From: Sphingomonas bisphenolicum | GTDB taxonomy: Bacteria; Pseudomonadota; Alphaproteobacteria; Sphingomonadales; Sphingomonadaceae | DNA length: 64,000 nucleotides | NCBI RefSeq assembly: GCF_024349785.1 | Contig: NZ_AP018817.1 | Span: 3,317,501 to 3,381,500 of the forward strand | Direction of reading: 5' to 3' | Shown here: one piece after another, positions 33,569-41,637 of the stretch | Numbering within the stretch: position 1 is the first letter of the stretch | Layout: each line of letters opens with the position of its first letter | Translations under genes and position numbers: made by a program | Notes under the pieces: model-generated | Database searches by the model: none | Told to the model about the DNA's origin: nothing | What the model saw: only the letters and a program-made list of their open reading frames with translations

Positions 33569-33723
33569 ACGAAAATGCTGTCCTACACCCCTGCCGACAT
33601 GCCATGGCCGGGTTCGGGCATCCCCTTCTATTTCCTCGATTTTACGATCCGATAGCGAAGTTTTATCGAAAAAATTCCTCATGCGTCACAAGCGCGAAGT
33701 TTGAGAAGTTACGGGAGAGTATG

Positions 33724-34608
33724 ATGACCCAGACGATCGCCTTCATCGGCCTTGGCAATATGGGTGGCGGGATGGCCGCCAACCTGCTCAAGAACGGCTA
33801 TGCCGTGCGCGCCTTCGACCTGTCGGAAGAGGCTTTGGCCAAGGCGGAAGGCCATGGTGCCGTCCGCGCCGCCAGCGCCGCCGACGCGGTGACCGGGGCC
33901 GACGCGGTGGTGACGATGCTGCCCGCGGGCAAGCATGTCGAGAGCGTCTATAACGAGCAGGTATTCGGCGTGGCAAAGCCCGGCGCGCTCTTCCTCGACT
34001 GTTCGACCATCGACGTCGCCACCGCGCGCCGCGTGATCGACGCGGCCGTCGCCAAAGGCTTCGAGATGGTCGACGCGCCCGTTTCGGGCGGCATCGCGGC
34101 GGCCAACGGCGGAACGCTCACCTTCATGGTCGGCGGCGCGGATACGGCCTTCGCCAAGGCCCGGCCGATCCTGTCCGCCATGGGCAAGGCGGTGATCCAT
34201 GCCGGCGGCGCGGGCAACGGCCAGGGCGCGAAAATCTGCAACAATATGCTGCTGGGCGCGACCATGGTCGCCACCTGCGAGAGTTTCGCCATGGCCAAGA
34301 AGCTGGGGCTCGATCCTCAGACCTTCTACGACATCTCCAGCGTGTCGTCGGGCCAGAGCTGGTCGATGACCAGCTACTGCCCCGTCCCCGGCGTCGGCCC
34401 GCAATCGCCGTCCGACAATGGCTATCAGGGCGGCTTCGCGGTCGGCCTGATGCTCAAGGACTTGAAACTGGCGACCGAAGCCGCCGCGTCGGTCGGCGCC
34501 AGCGTGCCGATGGGCAATGCCGCCGAAGCGCTCTACCAGATGCTCGCCAACCGGGGCGAAGCCGGCCGCGACTTCTCCCTGATGATCGAGATGCTGGAAG
34601 GGAAGTGA
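33724..34608 (+). CDS. mmsB: 3-hydroxyisobutyrate dehydrogenase
   Basis: 294 residues. N-terminal NAD motif IGLGNMGGGMAANLL, DVAxxCST substrate motif as LFLDCSTIDVATA, GTLTFMVGG, and the catalytic Lys170 in GNGQGAKICNNM. Oxidises 3-hydroxyisobutyrate to methylmalonate semialdehyde. Start: ATG pair at 33721/33724 behind GGGAGAG; I use 33724 for better spacing. The 150-bp gap upstream carries no recognised element. mmsA, the next enzyme, is not in this window. Confidence 0.93.
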   Translation: MTQTIAFIGLGNMGGGMAANLLKNGYAVRAFDLSEEALAKAEGHGAVRAASAADAVTGADAVVTMLPAGKHVESVYNEQVFGVAKPGALFLDCSTIDVATARRVIDAAVAKGFEMVDAPVSGGIAAANGGTLTFMVGGADTAFAKARPILSAMGKAVIHAGGAGNGQGAKICNNMLLGATMVATCESFAMAKKLGLDPQTFYDISSVSSGQSWSMTSYCPVPGVGPQSPSDNGYQGGFAVGLMLKDLKLATEAAASVGASVPMGNAAEALYQMLANRGEAGRDFSLMIEMLEGK

Positions 34609-34614
34609 CGCCGT

Positions 34615-34711
34615 CCGTTCGGGCTGAGCGAAGTCGAAGCCCATCACTGAGCGAAGCGAAGTGTCCTCCCTACGGTCGGACTGACCCTTCGACTTCGCTC
34701 AGGGCGAACGG
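34615..34711. repeat. Dispersed inverted repeat, copy 3
   Basis: Left end CCGTTCGGGCTGAGCGAAG and right end CTTCGCTCAGGGCGAACGG match the family; the middle is AAGTGTCCTCCCTACGGTCG. Sits between the convergent mmsB and dipeptidase genes, beginning 7 bases after the mmsB stop and ending 5 bases before the dipeptidase stop, so it may act as a bidirectional terminator-like structure. Confidence 0.88.
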
Positions 34712-34715
34712 AACT

Positions 34716-35939
34716 CTACTTCCCCTTGCCCGCCTCCGCCGCGGCGAGCACGCGCAGCACGTTGCCGGACCAGATTTTCTGGATGTCGGCCTCCGAATAG
34801 CCCGCCTTCAGCAGCGCATCGGTGATCTTGGGCAGGGCGACCACATCCTCCATGCCCACCACGCCCCCGCCACCGTCCCAGTCGAGGCCGATGCCGACAT
34901 GATCCGGCCCCACGACCTTCAGCGCGTGCAGCATATGGGCCATGAAATCATCGAAGGTCGGCCGATCGGTATCGGGATAGAGCTTGTCTATCTCCTGCCG
35001 CTTGGCCAGCAGTTCGGCGCGCTTCTCCGGCGAGAGCTTGGCGTCCTCGCGCATCTGGCCGTAGAGCGCCTTCAGCGCCTCCTGCCGCTGCGGATTTGGC
35101 TTGGACGCGCGCAGATAGGCGCCATAGGCGTTCATCTGGATCACCCCACCCTTGGCCGCCAAGGCTTTCAGATGCGCGTCGTCGACGTTGCGCGGATGGT
35201 CGTAGATCGCCTTGCAGCCCGAATGGGTCAGCAGCACCGGCGTGGTGGACAGCGCCAGCAGGTCATCCAGCACCTGGTCCGACGAGTGCGAGGCGTCGGG
35301 CACGATGCCCAGCCGGTTCATTTCCTTGAGCAATTCCTTGCCGAGCGGGCTGAGCCCGCCATAGCGCGGCTTCTTCGACGGGTCGGTGGAGCTGTCGGCG
35401 AACTGGTTATGCGCGAAATGGGCGAACCCCGACACACGCACGCCCATGTCGTAGAACAGGTCGATCAGCGACACGTCCTCGCCCAGCGGATAGGCGTTCT
35501 CGATCGACATATAGACGATCCGCCTGCCCGCCGCCGCGATCGGCGCCGCGTCCTTCGCCTCCAGCGCGAGTTGGAAATTGGCCGGATCGGCGGCGACCAT
35601 CGACCGGATCGACAGGCCGCGCAGGATCGCGAAGTCGCGCGCCTTGCGGAACCCCTCGATCGTCAGCGGCCCCTGCCCCGTATAGATCGCCCAGAAACCA
35701 CCATCCAGGCCGCCCTTCTTCATGCGCGGCAAATCGACCTGGGTGAAGTCGCTATGGACGCCATGTTCCTCGTCGATCGACCAACCCGGCAAGTCGAGCG
35801 AGGCGGGCGTGTCGAGATGGCTGTCGAGGGTGATGAGCTTCTGATGAAGCTGATACACCTTCTTGGACACATCCTGCGCTTGCGCGGCGACCGGGAGCAG
35901 CGCCAGAAGCGCCGCCCGCATCATCCATGCAGCCCGCAT
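34716..35939 (-). CDS. Membrane dipeptidase (peptidase M19), exported
   Basis: 407 residues: signal peptide (cleavage near AQA-QDV), then the M19 zinc dipeptidase fold. Metal ligands: LDSHLDTP (His, Asp), the bridging Glu in SIENAYPLG, His in DASHSSD and His in THSGCKA. Family members hydrolyse dipeptides, often with a D-residue at the C-terminus. The ATG overlaps the stop of the TonB receptor upstream by one base, so the two are coupled and likely act on the same substrate in the periplasm. Confidence 0.92.
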   Translation of the reverse strand: MRAAWMMRAALLALLPVAAQAQDVSKKVYQLHQKLITLDSHLDTPASLDLPGWSIDEEHGVHSDFTQVDLPRMKKGGLDGGFWAIYTGQGPLTIEGFRKARDFAILRGLSIRSMVAADPANFQLALEAKDAAPIAAAGRRIVYMSIENAYPLGEDVSLIDLFYDMGVRVSGFAHFAHNQFADSSTDPSKKPRYGGLSPLGKELLKEMNRLGIVPDASHSSDQVLDDLLALSTTPVLLTHSGCKAIYDHPRNVDDAHLKALAAKGGVIQMNAYGAYLRASKPNPQRQEALKALYGQMREDAKLSPEKRAELLAKRQEIDKLYPDTDRPTFDDFMAHMLHALKVVGPDHVGIGLDWDGGGGVVGMEDVVALPKITDALLKAGYSEADIQKIWSGNVLRVLAAAEAGKGK

Positions 35940-38311
35940 CAGATTTCACCCGAGATGGTGAACTGGAAGGTGCGCGGGGACAGCGGCCGGAATGCGCCGT
36001 CGCCCGTCACCGACGAAGAGATGAAGGACAATACGTCCTTGTCGAAGATATTGTCGACGTTGAACCGCGCCTTCACGCTCTTGATCGGACCCAGGCTGAA
36101 GCCGTCGCCAATGTCCACATAGCCGCTGAACACGGTATAGGCGGGGACACTGGAGCCAGCCGTGTTGGTGAAGGTCGACCAGCGCTTGCTGGTATATTTG
36201 CCCGAGATATTGGCGACCAGCCAGCTTGCCGGTTCGATGGTCACGCCCCCGCTGACGATCCACTTGGCGCTGTCGGGGATATATTTGCCCGCCGTGGCAT
36301 ATGTCACCGACGCGACGATGTCGTCCTGAAACTTGGCATGGTTGTAGGTGACGTTGGCATTGGCATAGGCCAGGCCGTTGAGGAAAGCGGGCTTGTAGGT
36401 GCCGCTGGCTTCGACGCCATAGGCCTTCACCCGGCCGACATTCTGGTAGAAGGTTTCGGTCGACGCGCCGCCGCCTTCGACGAAGGTCGTGATCGACTGG
36501 ATGCGGTTCTTGAACTTGGTGTAATAGCCCGCGATAGAGGCATAGACCTGACCCTGGTTGGTGCGGAAGCCCAGCTCCATATTCTTGGAACGCTCCGGAT
36601 TGGGCTGCGGCACCAGCGCGGAGGTGCCGGTGCGGGTGACGGCATAGATATCGTCCATCCCCTTGGGCAGCGCCATATTCTCGGCATAGGAGGCGAATAT
36701 CTGGCTGCGCCCGTCCAGCTTGTAAAGCACGCCTGCCATCGGCAGGAACATGTCGCGATAATGGGCGCTGTTGATCTGCGGTCCCCAGCCGGCAACGCCG
36801 ACGCCGCCGACCACGCGATAATAATCGTCGAAGTCGCGATAGCCGCGCAGGCTGTAGTCGAGCATCAGCCCCTTGAAGCCCACGTCCAGCACCAGCCGGT
36901 CGTCCATCAGCTTGAGCGTGTCCTTGAGCGACACCTGCAACGTATCGCGCTGCGAGCGATAGTTGCGGCGCAGATAGACCAGCTCGTCCAGATTGGGTTC
37001 GCCGTCGGGCGCGCCATCGACCGTGTTGTAGCGCGCCTGGGTGCGGTGATATTTGTCGACTTCGGCCCACAGCCCGGCCTCGACGATGTTGTTGCCCTGT
37101 TCCCAGTGCAGCTTGTTGGCGATGCCGTAGCGATTGCCACCCACGCCCGACCGGCCATATTGCACGCCCTTGGGCGCGGTGACGGCGAGGCCGGCCTGCA
37201 CCTGTGCGGTGTAGCGGGTCAGCGAATTGGCATAGGTGTCGGGCGACACGCCGTACCCGCCCTTGTCTTCCCAATAAAGGGTCGATTCCGCCCATACCCC
37301 GTCGGCGATTCCTGCATGGAAGGTTGCGCCATAGAGGCGATCCTTACGCACGTTGATGGCGAGATTGTAGACGTTGGCGTAGTTGCTGTTGGAATAATAG
37401 ACGCCCGGCACCGTCGGCGCGAAGCCGGTCGTCGTGTTGGGCACATTCTCCAGATAGGCATAGTCGCGGCCGCACTGGCCGACCAGGTTGGTGCTCGCGC
37501 AATTATACTGCGCGCGCGTGAGGGTCGGCGAATCATAGTCGAAAAAGTCGTTCGATACGAATTTGAACCGCGCCCAGCTATCGCCACCCAGATCCGCGTG
37601 CAGTTGCGCTTCCCAATGCTCGCGGTCGATCGTGCCGGGGCCGCGCCACAGGTCGCTGTTAAGCTTGGTGCGGCTGACATAGGCCTTGAACGGACCGACC
37701 TTGCCGGTGTTCACGCGGATGAAAGTGCGCTTCAGGCTGTCGTCGCCGAAGCTCTGCGACACGAACAGGCCCATCTCGTCCTGCGGTGCGATGCTGTTAT
37801 ACTGCACCACCGGGCCGAGCGTCGAATAGCTGGGCAGGCCGACGTCGCCCGCGCCGACCGAGGCTTCCACCACGCCCAGATTTTCATTGTCGACATAGCG
37901 GAAGACCGGACTGCCGCCGAAGGCGTCGCTGCGACCCGTAGGGATGCCGTCGACCACGAAGCCGATCTGGTCGAGATTGAAGGCGCGGGTCTGGACGCTG
38001 TTGCCGAACTCGTAGAGGCCGAGCGCCCCGTCGGTCTGAACGTTGAAGCCGGGTAGCTGCTCCAGCATCTTGAGACCCGAAATGCCCGACGGCGCCGACA
38101 AAAGCGCCTCGCGAGTCACCGCGACGACATTGCTGATCTTGTCCTCGCCGATCGCTTCGGACGATTGCGAGATGCGGCGGCCGGTGACGGTGATCGTCTC
38201 GCTCTCGTCGCCGACCGGTTCCTGCGCATGGGCGGCGTTCAGCGCCCCGGTGGCGCAGGCGAACAGTAGCGCCGCGCGCGCGGAACGACGGATGGACGAG
38301 ATAACGGACAT
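35939..38311 (-). CDS. TonB-dependent receptor coupled to a dipeptidase
   Basis: 790 residues: signal peptide ending AHA-QEP, a TonB-box-like SETITVTGRR, plug domain (LLSAPSGISGLKMLEQLPGFNVQTDGALGLYEFGNSVQTRAF) and a large barrel ending PRTFQFTISGEI. The plug is unlike that of siderophore receptors. It is followed with a one-base overlap by an M19 dipeptidase, which suggests uptake of peptides or peptide-like compounds. Start: ATG at 38311. Confidence 0.88.
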   Translation of the reverse strand: MSVISSIRRSARAALLFACATGALNAAHAQEPVGDESETITVTGRRISQSSEAIGEDKISNVVAVTREALLSAPSGISGLKMLEQLPGFNVQTDGALGLYEFGNSVQTRAFNLDQIGFVVDGIPTGRSDAFGGSPVFRYVDNENLGVVEASVGAGDVGLPSYSTLGPVVQYNSIAPQDEMGLFVSQSFGDDSLKRTFIRVNTGKVGPFKAYVSRTKLNSDLWRGPGTIDREHWEAQLHADLGGDSWARFKFVSNDFFDYDSPTLTRAQYNCASTNLVGQCGRDYAYLENVPNTTTGFAPTVPGVYYSNSNYANVYNLAINVRKDRLYGATFHAGIADGVWAESTLYWEDKGGYGVSPDTYANSLTRYTAQVQAGLAVTAPKGVQYGRSGVGGNRYGIANKLHWEQGNNIVEAGLWAEVDKYHRTQARYNTVDGAPDGEPNLDELVYLRRNYRSQRDTLQVSLKDTLKLMDDRLVLDVGFKGLMLDYSLRGYRDFDDYYRVVGGVGVAGWGPQINSAHYRDMFLPMAGVLYKLDGRSQIFASYAENMALPKGMDDIYAVTRTGTSALVPQPNPERSKNMELGFRTNQGQVYASIAGYYTKFKNRIQSITTFVEGGGASTETFYQNVGRVKAYGVEASGTYKPAFLNGLAYANANVTYNHAKFQDDIVASVTYATAGKYIPDSAKWIVSGGVTIEPASWLVANISGKYTSKRWSTFTNTAGSSVPAYTVFSGYVDIGDGFSLGPIKSVKARFNVDNIFDKDVLSFISSSVTGDGAFRPLSPRTFQFTISGEI

Positions 38312-38324
38312 GCAAGGGCTCCCT

Positions 38325-38435
38325 GTTTCACAACGAGCCAATCAGGGGGCGCTTTTGCACGCCTCACCTCTCCCCGAACGATGACCGGGGACGCCTGTCT
38401 GCACCCGCCGTCGTTTCTACGTTTTCTTGTGAAAC
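38325..38435. promoter_or_regulatory. Long-range inverted GTTTCACAA repeat upstream of the TonB receptor
   Basis: GTTTCACAA (38325-38333) is repeated inverted as TTGTGAAAC (38427-38435), about 93 bases apart, in the leader of the receptor operon. Two half-sites this far apart suggest a regulator binding with DNA looping, or chance. Confidence 0.35.
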
Positions 38436-38454
38436 GAGACTGTCGGGGAACTCC

Positions 38455-38488
38455 GCCATAGGCCAATGAGATTTTCTCGGCCTATGGC
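38455..38488. promoter_or_regulatory. Perfect 10-bp palindrome between the enoyl-CoA hydratase and TonB receptor genes
   Basis: GCCATAGGCC (38455-38464) and GGCCTATGGC (38479-38488) with a 14-nt loop that itself contains GAGA...TCTC. Downstream of the hydratase stop (minus strand) and upstream of the receptor: either a terminator-like hairpin or an operator. Confidence 0.5.
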
Positions 38489-38541
38489 AGAACAATCAAT
38501 ATGTTACGGATAATTTCAGTGCGGTCGCCCGCCGCAATATA

Positions 38542-39321
38542 TCAGCGCCCCTTCCAGACGCCGGCACGCTTTTCGACGAAGGCGGTCATGCCTTCCTTCT
38601 TGTCCTGCGTCGCGGTCAGTATCTGGAACAGGCGACGCTCGGTCAGCAGCCCCTGCGCCAGGCCGGTTTCGAAGGCGATGTTGACCATTTCCTTGTTGAT
38701 CATCGCCGCCATGGGCGGCAGCGCAGCGATCGCCGCGGCGGCCTTGAGCGCTTCGTCCAGCAATTCGGCTGCCGGGACGATACGGCTCACCAGACCCGAA
38801 CGTTCGGCTTCGGCGGCGTCCATCATGCGGCCGGTCAGGCACATTTCCATCGCCTTGGCCTTGCCCACCGCGCGGGTCAGCCGCTGCGACCCGCCCATGC
38901 CGGGCGCGACGCCCAGCTTGATTTCGGGCTGGCCGAATTTCGCCGTGTCGCCCGCCAGGATGAAGTCGGCCATCATCGCCAGTTCGCAGCCGCCGCCCAG
39001 CGCAAAGCCCTGCACCGCCGCGATCCACGGCTTGCGGGTCGCCACCACGCCGGTCTGCCAGCCGGAGAAGAAATCCTCCAGGAAGAAGTCGGCCGCGTCC
39101 TTGTCGACCATTTCCTTGATGTCGGCGCCGGCCGCGAACGCCTTTTCGCCGCTGCCGGTCAGCACCGCGCAACGCTGGGTCGGATCGGCGTCATAGGCGC
39201 CGAATGCCGCGCTCAGATCCTTCAGCACCTGGCTGTTGAGCGCATTCAGGGCCTGCGGCCGGTTGAGCGTGATCAGCGTCACGGCGTCGCGCTGCTCGAC
39301 CAGGATCGTCTCGTAAGTCAT
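38542..39321 (-). CDS. Enoyl-CoA hydratase (crotonase family)
   Basis: 259 residues, typical length. [22 protein letters not shown], the catalytic Glu in [13 protein letters not shown] and the second Glu in [14 protein letters not shown] are present. Hydrates 2-enoyl-CoA; with the neighbouring genes it may serve methacrylyl-CoA hydration in valine catabolism. I chose the ATG at 39321, with AAGGAG six bases upstream, over in-frame starts upstream. It runs in the opposite direction to the acyl-CoA dehydrogenase-mmsB genes. Confidence 0.92.
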   Translation of the reverse strand: MTYETILVEQRDAVTLITLNRPQALNALNSQVLKDLSAAFGAYDADPTQRCAVLTGSGEKAFAAGADIKEMVDKDAADFFLEDFFSGWQTGVVATRKPWIAAVQGFALGGGCELAMMADFILAGDTAKFGQPEIKLGVAPGMGGSQRLTRAVGKAKAMEMCLTGRMMDAAEAERSGLVSRIVPAAELLDEALKAAAAIAALPPMAAMINKEMVNIAFETGLAQGLLTERRLFQILTATQDKKEGMTAFVEKRAGVWKGR

Positions 39322-39405
39322 CGCCATCTCCTTATGTCTTTGGGACCGCTCTATGGGCATGGGCGGCGCTGCACCAGTCCCCGTGCGCCCGCATTTGCGC
39401 CGAGC

Positions 39406-40245
39406 CTATCGGCACAGATGCATGAAGTCGCGATCATAGCTTTTGAGGTGCGCGCCGCCATCGACATAGAGCGTCTGCCCGGTCACGGCGGTCGCCTCGA
39501 CCAGATAGAGCACCGCCTGCGCGATCTGCTCCGCCTGCGGCAGGCGGGCGAGCGGCATCATCTCCGCCAGACGTTCCATCTGCGCCTCGTCATAGTCGGG
39601 CGTCGCGATCGTCAGGCCCGGCGCGACGGCATTGACCCGCACCTTGGGCGCAAGGCTGCCGGCGCTGGTGCGCGTCAGCCCGGCCAATGCCAGCTTGGAG
39701 AGCGTATAGGCCAGCTGGTCGGCATGGGGGTGATCGATCCGCTGGTCGAGGATGTTGACGATGCAGCGGTCGCCCACCCCCGCCGGCACGGTGGCGAACG
39801 CCTTGGTCAGCAAGGTCGGCGCGGCGCAATTCACCGCATAATGCGTCATCAGGTCGTCGGCCGTGACCGTGTCGAGCCGGTCCTGCCCGAACAGGGCGGC
39901 GCTGTTGATCAATATGTCTGGCGGGCGACCGAACCGCTCCGCGACCTTCGCCACCAATTCCTCCGCCCCTTCCGGATCGGCGAAATCGACGACGAAGCCG
40001 TCCCATTCCGTGCCCTCCTCCTCGAAGGTCAGGGCCAGATGGGAATCGAGCCGCGTATCGTGGCTGCCATGGATGGCGAGCGAATGACCGGCCTTCGCCA
40101 GCGCGGCCGCAATGATGCCGCCCAGCCGTCGATGCCCGCCCGTGACGAGCGCCAGCCGCTTGGGCGCCAGCGGCGCGCCGACCGGCGCGGTGTCGCTGCG
40201 CGCCTTACCCAGCGGCCGATAGGCAGGTTCGTCGTCGCCGCTCAT
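39406..40245 (-). CDS. FolM-like short-chain dehydrogenase (pteridine reductase type)
   Basis: 279 residues. Nucleotide motif TGGHRRLGG (rather than TGxxxGIG), the ILDQR strand and YTLSKLAL with Tyr/Lys as in pteridine reductases and dihydromonapterin reductase FolM; a Thr/Ser catalytic equivalent is less clear. It overlaps folE by four bases (ATGA), so it probably reduces a pterin such as dihydromonapterin or dihydrofolate. An N-terminal extension of about 28 residues precedes the core. Confidence 0.82.
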   Translation of the reverse strand: MSGDDEPAYRPLGKARSDTAPVGAPLAPKRLALVTGGHRRLGGIIAAALAKAGHSLAIHGSHDTRLDSHLALTFEEEGTEWDGFVVDFADPEGAEELVAKVAERFGRPPDILINSAALFGQDRLDTVTADDLMTHYAVNCAAPTLLTKAFATVPAGVGDRCIVNILDQRIDHPHADQLAYTLSKLALAGLTRTSAGSLAPKVRVNAVAPGLTIATPDYDEAQMERLAEMMPLARLPQAEQIAQAVLYLVEATAVTGQTLYVDGGAHLKSYDRDFMHLCR

Positions 40246-40847
40246 GAAGCGATGAGCTTCAGCACTTCCTCCCGCGACTTTTCATCGTCGCGGAACACGC
40301 CGAGCATACGGCTGGTCTTCATGATGACATTGGGCGTGCGCACGCCGCGCCCGGTCATACAGCCATGGGTCGCCTCGATCACCACCGCGACGCCCTGGGG
40401 TTTCAGATGATCCCAGATGCAGTTGGCGACTTCGGATGTCAGCCGTTCCTGCACCTGCAGCCGGTTGGCATAGGCGTGCAGGACACGGGCCAGCTTGGAT
40501 ATGCCCACGACATAGGCGCCGGGCAGATAGGCGATATGCGCCTTGCCCACGATCGGCGCCATATGATGTTCGCAATGCGACTGGAACGGAATGTCCTTGA
40601 GCAGCACGACATCGTCATAGCCGCCCACTTCATGGAAGATGCGCGAGAGATGATAGGCCGGGTCGTCGCCATAGCCGCGGCAATATTCGCGCCAGGCGCG
40701 CGCGACGCGTTCGGGCGTTTCCATCAGGCCTTCGCGTTCGGGCGCATCGCCCGACCAGCGAATCAGGGTGCGGATCGCCTCGCTGACTTCGGCCGGAACC
40801 GGCTCCTTGCCTTCGCCGACGGTCTCCGCTTCGAGTTCACAAGCCAT
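40242..40847 (-). CDS. folE: GTP cyclohydrolase I
   Basis: 201 residues. Zinc-binding QSHCEHHMAP and THGCMTGRGV, and the KDIPFQSHCEHH active-site block. First enzyme of folate/tetrahydropterin synthesis, turning GTP into dihydroneopterin triphosphate. Start uncertain: ATG at 40847 has AAGGAG 11 nt upstream; a GTG at 40859 would be immediately after that site. Upstream of a FolM-like gene with ATGA overlap. Confidence 0.96.
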   Translation of the reverse strand: MACELEAETVGEGKEPVPAEVSEAIRTLIRWSGDAPEREGLMETPERVARAWREYCRGYGDDPAYHLSRIFHEVGGYDDVVLLKDIPFQSHCEHHMAPIVGKAHIAYLPGAYVVGISKLARVLHAYANRLQVQERLTSEVANCIWDHLKPQGVAVVIEATHGCMTGRGVRTPNVIMKTSRMLGVFRDDEKSREEVLKLIAS

Positions 40848-41002
40848 GAACAGGGCCACTCCTTATGCTGTTGCGACGCATATGGCGGTTGGGGTGCGTG
40901 ATGGCCAGTGTCTTTCGGACCGCTGGACACAAGATCGCCATGGTGGCAAATCGGGGAATAATCGGGATCGCCACCAGCCAATGCATTACCGCCTGAACAT
41001 CC

Positions 41003-41602
41003 ATGCGCACTGAACGGATCGCCGCCGTTCTGCTGGCGGCCGGAACATCCACCCGCTTTGGCGAAGACGACAAGCTGATGGCCGACCTGCGCGGCAAGCC
41101 GCTCGCCGCCCATGTGCTGGAAACGGTCGCCTCCATGGCCTTTGCCGAATTGATCGCGGTCGTGCGCCCGATCGAGCAGGCCCCTGTCATCCACCGCAAG
41201 CTGGACCGGCGCGGCTATACCATCATCGTCAACGACCGGCCCGAAGAAGGCATATCGGGCAGCATCGTCCGCGCGGTCGACTATGTCATGCCCAACATGA
41301 AGATACGCGGCATCCTCATCTGCCTGGCCGACATGCCCGACGTGCCGCAGACTCATTATAACCGCATCTGCCTGGCTGCGGAGGACATCAGGTCCGTCGT
41401 CGCTTCCACCGACGGCTTCTCCTCTTCCCCGCCCGCCTTCATTGGCCGCAAGCATTTCCCCGAACTGCTGGCGCTGAAGGGCGACCAGGGCGCGCGCGCC
41501 TTGCTGAGCCACGGCATCCAGATCGAAACGACGGGCAATGTCCTGCACGATATCGACACACCGGAGGATCTGCCCGGCTGGCGACCGGTGACGCCGCAAT
41601 AA
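41003..41602 (+). CDS. MobA-like nucleotidyltransferase
   Basis: 199 residues. LLAAGTSTRFGEDDKL (nucleotide-binding loop), GSIVRAVDYV and CLADMPDVP (metal-binding Asp) are the signature of molybdenum-cofactor nucleotidyltransferases (MobA/MocA class). It probably makes a dinucleotide form of molybdopterin for xanthine-dehydrogenase-like enzymes; no such enzyme is in the window, so the target is unknown. Convergent with the MFS gene. Confidence 0.85.
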   Translation: MRTERIAAVLLAAGTSTRFGEDDKLMADLRGKPLAAHVLETVASMAFAELIAVVRPIEQAPVIHRKLDRRGYTIIVNDRPEEGISGSIVRAVDYVMPNMKIRGILICLADMPDVPQTHYNRICLAAEDIRSVVASTDGFSSSPPAFIGRKHFPELLALKGDQGARALLSHGIQIETTGNVLHDIDTPEDLPGWRPVTPQ

Positions 41603-41637
41603 CTACGCCAGATTATTGGTTTACGCGATTTCCAAGT

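Noticed and set aside
33569..33720. A short possible leader peptide or hairpin (CGATAGCGAAGTTTTATCG) before mmsB
   Set aside because: Only a weak 5-bp inverted repeat and an 18-codon frame with no supporting ribosome-binding site.
35927..38056. A 709-codon plus-strand frame opposite the TonB receptor
   Set aside because: Shadow ORF; the receptor on the minus strand has signal peptide, plug and barrel.
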